Under the pieces are notes generated by a model. It was not told the DNA's origin. It saw only the letters and a list, made by a program, of their open reading frames with translations, and made no database searches. Of a stretch of DNA of 64,000 nucleotides, positions 46,111 through 53,507 are shown in pieces; the stretch's first letter is position 1; the number at the start of each line of letters is the position of its first letter. The DNA lies in contig NZ_PDKN01000001.1 of NCBI RefSeq assembly GCF_004116335.1, positions 372,001-436,000 of the forward strand. The letters are read 5' to 3'. Both the position numbers and the translations under genes were made by a program. The stretch is from Candidatus Marinarcus aquaticus (GTDB taxonomy: Bacteria > Campylobacterota > Campylobacteria > Campylobacterales > Arcobacteraceae).

Positions 46111-46126
46111 AAATGAATATTCATTT
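46111..46126. promoter_or_regulatory. perfect 16-base palindrome, candidate operator
   Basis: AAATGAATATTCATTT is a perfect palindrome of the kind bound by TetR-family dimers. It shares the TGAAT/ATTCA half-sites with the neighbouring sites but without the 4-base spacer. Confidence 0.5.
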
Positions 46127-46128
46127 AC

Positions 46129-46142
46129 TGAATAACTATTCA
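46129..46142. promoter_or_regulatory. TGAAT-N4-ATTCA operator candidate 1
   Basis: TGAATAACTATTCA, with 6-base perfect arms (TGAATA/TATTCA). It lies two bases after the 16-base palindrome. The same half-sites and spacing recur at 46245 and 52317. Confidence 0.55.
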
Positions 46143-46216
46143 ATCGGAGTTTTCTTCAGTTTTTGATTTTTATACAATAAATGTGATAAACTAATTAGTT
46201 ACATTATTGTTATTCC

Positions 46217-46237
46217 AATGCTATGTTAATGCTATGT
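46217..46237 (+). repeat. direct repeat with 11-base period
   Basis: AATGCTATGT occurs at 46217-46226 and again at 46228-46237, one helical turn apart, in the hydrogenase control region. Such spacing is typical of activator half-sites, but the bound protein is unknown. Confidence 0.4.
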
Positions 46238-46244
46238 ATTATGG

Positions 46245-46258
46245 TGAATCAATATTCA
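46245..46258. promoter_or_regulatory. TGAAT-N4-ATTCA operator candidate 2
   Basis: TGAATCAATATTCA lies 73 bases before the hydA start, closer to the likely transcription start than the other two palindromes. Confidence 0.55.
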
Positions 46259-46331
46259 TTCTTAAGTTTCGTATAAGTGTTATGTAGGTACTTTTTTAAA
46301 AGTTAATGAACATTCTGTATAGGAGGGAAAG

Positions 46332-47573
46332 ATGGTTGCAGATTCGCAAGAGATGGTAAAAAAGATGTTTACACAAAAATCGGCGCGTGTAGAGACGAAT
46401 AAGGGTGAAGAGTATTACAATAACCTTTATTCAAAAATGAGAGCCAGATTGGATTCATTAAAAGCTCAACCAAAGCTTAAAGAGATGGATATGATGGAAA
46501 TCATTGAGAGTGAAGGCGTGAACAGACGGGATTTTATGAAGTGGGTCAGTGCTACGACGGCAACACTTATGCTTCCTCCTATGTTTGCTCCATTGGTCGC
46601 TGAAGCAACAGAATTAATGAACAGAGTACCTGTTATTTGGATTGAGTTACAAGATTGTGCTGGTAACTCAGAAGCACTTTTACGAAGCAGTGCTCCTACA
46701 GTAGATGATTTACTTTTTGATGTATTAAGTCTGGAATTCCACGAAACAATCATGGCAGCATCAGGGCATCAAGCAGATGCACAACTTGAAGATGCAATGC
46801 ATCACTTTAAAGGGAAATATTTACTGTTTGTTGAAGGAGCCATTCCAACAGCAATGAATGGTCAATATGGAACGATTGGTGCAAGCGGTGAGACATTTAA
46901 AGAGCATTTAGAGAGATTAGCAAAAGATTCAGCTGCAGTTGTTGCAGTTGGTACCTGTGCTACCTTTGGTGGTATTCCTGCAGCTGCTCCAAATCCAACA
47001 GGTGCCGTTGGTGTTATGGACATTGTTAAAGGAAAACCACTGATTAATATTCCAGCCTGTCCAGCAAATCCAGCAAACATGGTGGGTGTTGTTTTACACT
47101 TTATTTTAAGCGGTCAAGTACCAGAGTTAGACTCATTATTACGACCAAAATTCGCATTTGGTTATAGAATCCACGATAACTGTGAAAGAAGAGCTCACTT
47201 CGATGCTGGTGAGTTCGTAGAAGAGTGGGGTGATGAAGGTGCTAAAAACAACTGGTGTTTATATAAAGTGGGTTGTAAAGGTCCTATGACATTTAATAAC
47301 TGTTCTATTATTCGATACAACGAAGGGACAAACTGGCCTATTGGTGTTGGTCGAGGATGTATTGGATGTAGTGAGCCAGACTTCTGGGATAAATATGCAT
47401 ACGAAAGACCAATGGCAGATGCTAATATTAAAGCACCTACTGGTGGAGTTGAAAAAACAGTTGATGAGTTCGGTTTAGGACTATTAACAGCAACAACAGT
47501 TGGTATTGCAGCACACGCAGTTGTAAGTGCAGTAGCAGGTAAAAAATCAGAGCATGGAGAAGATAATGAGTAA
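46332..47573 (+). CDS. hydA: exported [NiFe] hydrogenase 1 small subunit with Asn in the proximal-cluster motif
   Basis: The 413-residue protein has a Tat motif RRDFMKW at residues 65-71, preceded by an unusually long N-terminal extension. A hydrophobic signal region follows, and a C-terminal helix (VGIAAHAVVSAVAG) anchors the mature protein. The proximal cluster motif reads Cys109-Ala-Gly-Asn112 where Cys-x-x-Cys is normal; GTCATFGG and PACPANP keep the other two Cys. Distal ligands (HDNC, NWCLYKVGC) and the medial [3Fe-4S] set (FNNC, NWPIG, RGCIGC) are intact. It receives electrons from H2 at the large subunit and passes them to the cytochrome b encoded downstream. The hydB gene overlaps it by 8 bases. 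Confidence 0.9.
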   Translation: MVADSQEMVKKMFTQKSARVETNKGEEYYNNLYSKMRARLDSLKAQPKLKEMDMMEIIESEGVNRRDFMKWVSATTATLMLPPMFAPLVAEATELMNRVPVIWIELQDCAGNSEALLRSSAPTVDDLLFDVLSLEFHETIMAASGHQADAQLEDAMHHFKGKYLLFVEGAIPTAMNGQYGTIGASGETFKEHLERLAKDSAAVVAVGTCATFGGIPAAAPNPTGAVGVMDIVKGKPLINIPACPANPANMVGVVLHFILSGQVPELDSLLRPKFAFGYRIHDNCERRAHFDAGEFVEEWGDEGAKNNWCLYKVGCKGPMTFNNCSIIRYNEGTNWPIGVGRGCIGCSEPDFWDKYAYERPMADANIKAPTGGVEKTVDEFGLGLLTATTVGIAAHAVVSAVAGKKSEHGEDNE

Positions 47574-49305
47574 GAAACATTTAGTCATTGACCCAATTAC
47601 GAGAATTGAAGGTCACTTAAGAATCGAGGCAGTGATTGATGAGAACAATGTTATCACAGATGCATACAGTTCATCAACAATGTTCAGAGGGATTGAAGAG
47701 ATTTTAAAAGGAAGAGACCCTAGAGACTGTGGTCTACTTGCAATGAGAATCTGTGGAGTTTGTACAGGTACACATTATCAAAGAAGTATTGAAGCGGTTG
47801 AGCATGCATTTGGTGTAACGATTCCTAAAAATGCAAGATTGGTTCGAAACTTAATGCAAGGTGGATTGTATGTACATGACCACATTGTTCATTTCTATCA
47901 CCTGCATGCACTTGATTTTGTTGATATCACTAAAGCATTAGAAGCAGATCCTAAAAAAGCTGTAGCTGAAGCACACAAATGGGCAGAAATTGCTAAAACT
48001 AATCCTTGGAATGCAAGTGAAAGTGTGTATAAACAAGTTCAAGAAAGAGTGACTAAATATGTAAAACAAGGTCGACTTGGAATCTTCGGTAATGCTTACT
48101 GGGGAAGCAAAGCATATAAACTCACACCTGAGCAAAACTTGATTGCACTTTCTCACTATTTAGATGCATTAGAGTTACAAAGAGAGTTAGCTAAAGCATT
48201 GGCAATCTTTGGTGGTAAAAACCCACACCCGCAATCATTAGTTGTTGGTGGTGTAACGTGTGTTCAGGATATTAAAAATCCTTCACGAATTGCAGAGTAT
48301 AAACAAATCATGAAAAAAGCTCAAAAGTTTACTAAAGAGGCTTATTTACCAGATGTTTACATGGCAGGAACAATGTATGCGGATGAAGCACTTGCTGGTG
48401 TTGGTGGTGGTTTAGGTAACTTCATGTCTTATGGGGACTTTAACTTAGATGACTTACCATTCTATGACTCTAAAAAACTTTTTCCTTCAGGGGTTGTTTT
48501 AAATAAAGATATCTCTAAAGTGTTTGAATTAGATCAGTCTAAGATTACTGAAGACGTTACTCACGCTTGGTATGAGGGAACAACAAACCTTCACCCATAT
48601 GATGGTGTAACCAACCCTAACTATACAGGATTTGGTAAAAAAGAGGATGGAATTGCATATTTAGATACGAAGAAAAAATACTCTTGGATTAAATCTCCAC
48701 TGTACGATGATGAGAGAATGGAAGTGGGGCCATTAGCAAGAATGGTGATTGGTGTTGCTAAAGGGGATGAACTTATCAGCAAATATGTTACTACATTCTT
48801 GAAGAACGGTAACTTACCAACTAAAGTTCTTTTCTCAACCATTGGACGAACAGCTGCAAGAGCTATTGAGACTGAACTAATGGCAGACAAATGTATCGAG
48901 TGGTCTGATGAGTTAGCTGTAAACGTAGCAAACGGTGATTTATCAACATGGACTGAGTTTGATTTTGACAAAGTAGCTAAAGATGCAAAAGGTTATGGTA
49001 TGGCTGAAGCTCCACGTGGAGGTTTGGGTCACTGGGTTAAAATCAAAGACGGTAAAGTAGAAAACTATCAAGCGGTTGTTCCATCAACATGGAATGCAGC
49101 GCCAAGAGATTACAAAGAGCGATTAGGAGCTTATGAAGCCTCTTTAGTGGGAACTAAAGTGGTGAATCCTGATGAGCCTTTAGAAATCATCCGAACAGTT
49201 CACAGCTTCGACCCTTGTATTGCTTGTGCGGTTCACATTGTAGATACAAACGGTAAAGAGCTGAGTGTTTATAAAGTAGATCCACTAGGAGCAAGCCGTG
49301 CCTAA
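47566..49305 (+). CDS. hydB: exported [NiFe] hydrogenase 1 large subunit
   Basis: ATG 47566 lies behind GGAGAAG. The protein of about 579 residues has the L1 motif RICGVCTGTHYQRS and the L2 motif DPCIACAVH, so all four nickel cysteines are present. After the final His there are 22 residues, the peptide removed by a HyaD-type protease during maturation. RLGIFGNAYWGS and GRTAARAIET are typical of group 1 enzymes. It folds with HydA in the cytosol and is carried across the membrane by the Tat signal of that partner. Confidence 0.93.
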   Translation: MSKKHLVIDPITRIEGHLRIEAVIDENNVITDAYSSSTMFRGIEEILKGRDPRDCGLLAMRICGVCTGTHYQRSIEAVEHAFGVTIPKNARLVRNLMQGGLYVHDHIVHFYHLHALDFVDITKALEADPKKAVAEAHKWAEIAKTNPWNASESVYKQVQERVTKYVKQGRLGIFGNAYWGSKAYKLTPEQNLIALSHYLDALELQRELAKALAIFGGKNPHPQSLVVGGVTCVQDIKNPSRIAEYKQIMKKAQKFTKEAYLPDVYMAGTMYADEALAGVGGGLGNFMSYGDFNLDDLPFYDSKKLFPSGVVLNKDISKVFELDQSKITEDVTHAWYEGTTNLHPYDGVTNPNYTGFGKKEDGIAYLDTKKKYSWIKSPLYDDERMEVGPLARMVIGVAKGDELISKYVTTFLKNGNLPTKVLFSTIGRTAARAIETELMADKCIEWSDELAVNVANGDLSTWTEFDFDKVAKDAKGYGMAEAPRGGLGHWVKIKDGKVENYQAVVPSTWNAAPRDYKERLGAYEASLVGTKVVNPDEPLEIIRTVHSFDPCIACAVHIVDTNGKELSVYKVDPLGASRA

Positions 49306-50008
49306 ATATAAAAAGGTTGAGCGTATGACGCCAATCATGCGAACCATTCACTGGGTGAATGCGATTTGCATGGTTGCAGCAGTCGCAACCGGGTTATACA
49401 TAGGTCATCCATATTATCAAACATTTATTGCAGACCCTGCAGTGGATAAATATGTGATGGCATGGAATAGATGGGGGCACTTTATTGTAGCCATCATCTT
49501 TGATGTAACAGCAATCTTAATTGGGTATTTATACCTATTTTCAAGATTTGAAAAACCATACAAAAAGATTTTGCCAACGAAGAAAAATTTTGTTGAGTTT
49601 TGTGAAGTCTTCTTTAACTTAATTACCTTTAACCGAAGAAAGAAGTTTGATTCAACGCACAGTGACAGTTATAACATCATGTTCTTTACGCTGTTTCACA
49701 TTCTTTTAGTGTTCATGTTATTAACAGGACTTCAACTCTATGTACATGGTTTAGCTTCAGGACAGAGTTCAATTGGAGCTTGGTGGCCATGGCTACTTCA
49801 CTTTTCTACAGATTGGACATTGAGCCTCTTTGGTGGAAACATGGGTGTAAGAATTGCTCACCACACTGCAATGTACTTGATTTTAATGTGGGTGATGTCT
49901 CATATTTATTATCAAATTTGGAGAACCATCTTCTGGCAAGAGGGTGATATTAACATTGTTTTAGGTGGATATAAATTTGCACCAAAACAGAAAAAAGAGC
50001 AAGAGTAA
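49298..50008 (+). CDS. hydC: hydrogenase 1 cytochrome b subunit
   Basis: The start is GTG 49298 behind AGGAGCAAGCC, overlapping hydB by 8 bases. The 236-residue protein has four membrane helices with His at haem-ligand positions: RTIHWVNAICMVAAVATGLYIGHP in the first, HFIVAIIFD in the second, MLLTGLQLYVHG in the third and AHHTAMYLILMWVMSHIYYQ in the fourth. It takes electrons from HydA to the quinone pool and fixes the enzyme in the inner membrane. Two terminators follow, so the structural genes may be expressed more strongly than hydD. Confidence 0.9.
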   Translation: MPKYKKVERMTPIMRTIHWVNAICMVAAVATGLYIGHPYYQTFIADPAVDKYVMAWNRWGHFIVAIIFDVTAILIGYLYLFSRFEKPYKKILPTKKNFVEFCEVFFNLITFNRRKKFDSTHSDSYNIMFFTLFHILLVFMLLTGLQLYVHGLASGQSSIGAWWPWLLHFSTDWTLSLFGGNMGVRIAHHTAMYLILMWVMSHIYYQIWRTIFWQEGDINIVLGGYKFAPKQKKEQE

Positions 50009-50029
50009 TCATTTAGATTACCTCTTTTT
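50001..50029 (+). terminator. first terminator after hydC of hydrogenase 1
   Basis: AAGAGTAATC (50001-50010) pairs with GATTACCTCTT (50016-50026) with one bulged base and a 5-base loop, followed by TTTTTA. The stem begins before the hydC stop. Confidence 0.6.
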
Positions 50030-50040
50030 AATTGAATATA

Positions 50041-50075
50041 AAAGGGTTGTAGTATAAACTCTACAACCCTTTTTT
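50041..50075 (+). terminator. second, strong terminator after hydC of hydrogenase 1
   Basis: AAAGGGTTGTAG (50041-50052) pairs with CTACAACCCTTT (50061-50072), a 12-base stem with an 8-base loop and a following T-run. It separates the structural genes from the maturation genes. Confidence 0.85.
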
Positions 50076-50148
50076 AGTTTAAAAGCAGTGTAAAGAGCAA
50101 GAGACTTTTTTCAGTGCTTTTATGGTGAAAGCTTCAAGGGAGAATAGA

Positions 50149-50724
50149 ATGAAAAATATTGTAGTGGGTGTTGGTAATTTACTCTTTAAAGATGAGGGTA
50201 TAGGAATCTATGCTGCAAAATATATAGAAGAGAACTATACGTTTGAACCAGAAATTGAAATCATTGATGGGGGAACACTGGGGTTTAAACTCATGAGTTA
50301 TTTTCAAGAGTATGATAATGTCATTATCTTAGACACCGTTTCCATAGAGGACAAAGCAGGTGAGATTTTCAGACTGCCATCTGATGTTTTACTTGGATTA
50401 GGAAACTATCGAAAAACAGCGCATGAAGTTGAGATTGTAGAGATGCTGGAAATTTGTTCAGTGTTGGATAAACATGCTGCAGTTACTATTATGGGAATCA
50501 TTCCTGAAGACATTGAAAAAGTAGAAATTGGTTTAACTCAAAGCATTGAAAACAGATTTGAAGAGTATATTGCACATGTGATTAAAGAGATTGAATCAAT
50601 TGGATGCAGTGCTAACAAGAAAAATGATAAAACCATCAAACAAATTGCACAAGAACTTATTGGAAGTTACAACGGCGAACACTTAAGCAGAATACCAAAT
50701 GAGGAAGATACGACATGGAATTAA
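50149..50724 (+). CDS. hydD: hydrogenase maturation protease (HyaD/HybD type) 1
   Basis: I chose ATG 50149, behind AAGGGAG; an in-frame ATG at 50122 lacks such a site. The protein of about 191 residues has GVGNLLFKDEGIG with the Glu, IIDGGTLG with the Asp and TAHEVE with the His, the three nickel-probing ligands of the HybD family. It cuts the C-terminal peptide of HydB after nickel insertion. It has a longer C-terminal tail than E. coli HyaD. It overlaps the next gene by 10 bases. Confidence 0.9.
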   Translation: MKNIVVGVGNLLFKDEGIGIYAAKYIEENYTFEPEIEIIDGGTLGFKLMSYFQEYDNVIILDTVSIEDKAGEIFRLPSDVLLGLGNYRKTAHEVEIVEMLEICSVLDKHAAVTIMGIIPEDIEKVEIGLTQSIENRFEEYIAHVIKEIESIGCSANKKNDKTIKQIAQELIGSYNGEHLSRIPNEEDTTWN

Positions 50725-52169
50725 TCTATAAAATTGATTTTAAGACGACTAATTTTTATTATGTCAATATCATCAATCGCTTAATCAGTGAATTTAAAAT
50801 CACAGCAACTGCAAAGTTGTATCGAGGGTTTATTCTTTTAAGAGTGGATGATGATGCACAAGTGATTGAAGAGTTTTTTAAATATCTTGAAAATAAACTT
50901 CCTATTTCTGTATTTGTGGGTGAGAGTCAAGTTCTGAACAGTTTTGATGAAAGTATCATACCTTTGGAAGATAAAGGAGTGGAAGTATCGGTTTCATGCA
51001 CCAACGAAGCCATTTTAGAGCTTTTAAAAGAGCAGAAAAAAGAGGTTGCACTCAATGAGGGTCAAATTGTCATTGAGAACCGACTCTATACTTCACAAAG
51101 CAAAGAGGAAGAAGAGGTCCTTCTTATGACCGATATCATGAAAATCAGTGAGTACTTCTCTTTAAATCAAAAACAGATGCAACTGCTAAGTGCCATTGAA
51201 CGCCCTTTTATCAAACTGCAAATCAACTTTGCACACAACAGAAACAATGAATTTGGAAACAGACGCTCAATTTATGTTCGGTTTGCGAAAACCAAAGAGG
51301 AGATTTTAATAACTCATGCATTAAAAGAGCAGGGCATAGATTACCTCTTTACACAAGATTCTCCTGAACTTTTAAAAATGACGTATAATGAAAATGAGAA
51401 TATCATTTTAAGTGGAGAAGAGGGAGTTTATCCACGATACGATTATGAATTGGATAAAACTTTCTATCACTTCAGTGAGTATATTCAAGAAGTTGGCTCA
51501 CTCTTTAAAGCCTGTATCATTGAAAAGAACAAACGAACCACACCTGTTATTGGTGTGAATTTCTTTAAAAAAGGTTCTAACAATGATATTGCAGTGTATA
51601 TGCCAACTTCAGGTGTAAAATCAATTATTAAAGTTCCAAATATCCATCTTGATTTAGAACATATGTTTGAAGAAATAGCTGAAATCGATGAGAATTGCGC
51701 ACGATTGATTGGAAACTATCAAAAGAAATTCAGCATTGAAAACCGAGTATTAAGAGAGTGCAATGGTTTTGAAGCAATCTTTGCGATGATTGCGTTGATT
51801 ATTGGACTTAAAAGTGCCAAAGCGCTTGAAGAGTTGGCATTGTCTGCTAACGTTCAAAGTGGATTAAAAATTGATATGGTGGTTGAAAAAATTGATGGGG
51901 TGAACTATTTGGATTATCGACGTATCGTTCAATCTATCATGAGTTATAAAATGGCCGATGTGGATAACAGTATGTTGTGCTTTTCACTCTATGAATCACT
52001 GGTTGATTTAGTTACTGAAAATATCACTAAAATAGAAAATGATGTCAAAACAAAAGAGGTGGTCATTACAGGAGATTTTTGGGAAAATAAAATTTACTGC
52101 GATAAACTCAAAAAAGCACTTAAGAACTACAATATTCTTATTTCAAACTCAAACCCAATTTCTTTATAA
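50715..52169 (+). CDS. hydE: degenerate HypF-like protein at the HydE position
   Basis: The 484-residue protein is soluble and lies where Helicobacter-type loci have hydE, a gene of unknown function. I see remote likeness to HypF at both ends. The N-terminus resembles an acylphosphatase domain, with a helix and a strand around KLYRGFILLRVDD and EEFFKYLENKLP. The C-terminus has VVITGDFWENKIYCDKLKKA, very like VVLTGGVFQNKTLLEAVTKR of the HypF encoded at 56483-58708. The zinc-finger Cys groups, the YrdC domain and the carbamoyl-transfer His motif of HypF are not seen. A scaffold or chaperone role in hydrogenase assembly is my inference. Confidence 0.7.
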   Translation: MELIYKIDFKTTNFYYVNIINRLISEFKITATAKLYRGFILLRVDDDAQVIEEFFKYLENKLPISVFVGESQVLNSFDESIIPLEDKGVEVSVSCTNEAILELLKEQKKEVALNEGQIVIENRLYTSQSKEEEEVLLMTDIMKISEYFSLNQKQMQLLSAIERPFIKLQINFAHNRNNEFGNRRSIYVRFAKTKEEILITHALKEQGIDYLFTQDSPELLKMTYNENENIILSGEEGVYPRYDYELDKTFYHFSEYIQEVGSLFKACIIEKNKRTTPVIGVNFFKKGSNNDIAVYMPTSGVKSIIKVPNIHLDLEHMFEEIAEIDENCARLIGNYQKKFSIENRVLRECNGFEAIFAMIALIIGLKSAKALEELALSANVQSGLKIDMVVEKIDGVNYLDYRRIVQSIMSYKMADVDNSMLCFSLYESLVDLVTENITKIENDVKTKEVVITGDFWENKIYCDKLKKALKNYNILISNSNPISL

Positions 52170-52171
52170 CG

Positions 52172-52199
52172 ATTATAAGAAGAGAACTCTTCTTATAAT
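52172..52199 (+). terminator. long inverted repeat after the HypF-like gene
   Basis: ATTATAAGAAGAG (52172-52184) pairs perfectly with CTCTTCTTATAAT (52187-52199), a 13-base stem with a 2-base centre. It lies just after the stop. The following T-run is poor, so termination is likely but not certain. Confidence 0.55.
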
Positions 52200-52292
52200 T
52201 AACACAAAAATCACATAAGTACTACATATAATTAACATAATTTGAGAAAATTCAAAAATTCCTTAAATAAGTAAAATAGTTTTAACTATTAA

Positions 52293-52298
52293 TATACT
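52293..52298 (+). promoter_or_regulatory. -10 box of the second exported hydrogenase operon
   Basis: TATACT lies 47 bases before the TTG start. Transcription would begin near 52305, so the palindrome at 52317-52330 would be at the start of the message, a classic repressor position. Confidence 0.4.
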
Positions 52299-52316
52299 AC
52301 AATTTCTAATAATAAA

Positions 52317-52330
52317 TGAATACTCATTCA
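52317..52330. promoter_or_regulatory. TGAAT-N4-ATTCA operator candidate 3
   Basis: TGAATACTCATTCA lies directly before the AAGGA ribosome site of the second hydA. Half-sites and spacing are identical to the two sites before the first exported hydrogenase. Confidence 0.6.
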
Positions 52331-52344
52331 GATAAGGAATAAAA

Positions 52345-53505
52345 TTGAAAGATAATAACCTTTATGAAAAGCTGAGTTTACGACTATTAGAGCTCGAAAA
52401 ACTTCCAGGCTTAAAAAATAATGAAAATATAAAAAGTCATTTAGATAAAAATGGTGTCTCAAGAAGAGATTTTATGAAGTGGGCAGGAGCAATGACAGCA
52501 ACATTGGGTTTATCTGCAAATTTTACTCCTCTGGTTGCAAAAGCGGCGACACTCAGCGATAAGTTACCTATTATTTGGTTGCATATGGCAGAGTGTACAG
52601 GCTGTTCTGAATCACTTCTTAGAACAGATGCACCCACCATTGACTCTTTAATCTTTGATTACATCAGTTTAGAGTATCACGAAACGTTAATGGCAGCAGC
52701 AGGTTGGCAAGCAGAACACAATCTTGAACATGCCATTGAAACACACAAAGGCAAATATATCCTTATGGTTGAAGGTGGGATTCCAAGTGGCAATAACAGC
52801 TTTTACCTTACTGTAGGTGGTCATGGAAATACAGGTGAAACGATTGCTCAAAATGCCAGTGAACATGCAGCTGCTATTTTTGCAATTGGTACGTGTTCTG
52901 CATTTGGTGGTGTACAAGCAGCTCATCCGAATCCTACTGGAGCAGTGGCACTTTCAAAAGTTACGAATAAAACAGTGATTAACGTACCAGGGTGCCCTCC
53001 AAGTGAAAAGAATATTGTGGGAACTTTGTTCCACTATATTTTATATGGAACACTTCCAGCTTTAGATGCTTATAATCGACCCAAATGGGCATATGGACTT
53101 CGAGTACATGATTTATGTGAACGAAGAGGACGATTTGATGCAGGTGAATTTGTGGAAGAGTTTGGAGATGAAGGTGCTAAAAAAGGGTATTGCTTATATA
53201 AAGTAGGGTGTAAAGGACCTTATACATTTAATAATTGTGGTAAAAACCGATTTAACTCTCATACGTCATGGCCAATTCAAGCAGGTCATGGGTGCATTGG
53301 GTGCAGTGAACCTGACTTTTGGGACAAAATGGGACCCTTTGAAGAACCCGTTGCAAACAGACTCTTTAACACACCATTTAATGGCTTAGGAGCAGATGCC
53401 ACAGCAGATAAAATTGGTGTGGGACTGTTGACTGCTACGGGAATTGGTATTGCAGCACACGCAATGATTTCAAAATTTAAAAACCCAAAAAGTGATGAGG
53501 AGTAG
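52345..53505 (+). CDS. hydA: exported [NiFe] hydrogenase 2 small subunit
   Basis: The start is TTG 52345 behind AAGGA at good spacing. The 386-residue protein has the Tat motif SRRDFMKW (Arg40-Arg41) and the normal proximal motif ECTGCSES (Cys84, Cys87). GTCSAFGG and GCPPSEKN supply the other proximal Cys. Distal (HDLC, YCLYKVGC) and medial (NNC, SWPI, HGCIGC) ligands are complete. A C-terminal helix (GIGIAAHAMISK) anchors it. The extra proximal Cys pair of oxygen-tolerant group 1d enzymes is absent. It pairs with the large subunit two bases downstream. Confidence 0.93.
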   Translation: MKDNNLYEKLSLRLLELEKLPGLKNNENIKSHLDKNGVSRRDFMKWAGAMTATLGLSANFTPLVAKAATLSDKLPIIWLHMAECTGCSESLLRTDAPTIDSLIFDYISLEYHETLMAAAGWQAEHNLEHAIETHKGKYILMVEGGIPSGNNSFYLTVGGHGNTGETIAQNASEHAAAIFAIGTCSAFGGVQAAHPNPTGAVALSKVTNKTVINVPGCPPSEKNIVGTLFHYILYGTLPALDAYNRPKWAYGLRVHDLCERRGRFDAGEFVEEFGDEGAKKGYCLYKVGCKGPYTFNNCGKNRFNSHTSWPIQAGHGCIGCSEPDFWDKMGPFEEPVANRLFNTPFNGLGADATADKIGVGLLTATGIGIAAHAMISKFKNPKSDEE

Positions 53506-53507
53506 GC

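Larger units (their letters stand above)
46010..46331. other. 322-base control region before the first exported hydrogenase
   Basis: No open frame is evident. It holds the end of the hairpin at 45997-46014, three TetR-like palindromes (46111-46126, 46129-46142, 46245-46258), a short direct repeat at 46217-46237, and the AGGAGGGAAAG ribosome site of hydA. The density of symmetric sites suggests multi-input control. Confidence 0.6.

Noticed and set aside
46010-46331. FNR- or NikR-type site before hydrogenase 1
   Set aside because: I looked for TTGAT-N4-ATCAA and TATTATT-type half-sites and found none convincing; the clear symmetry is the TGAAT/ATTCA kind.
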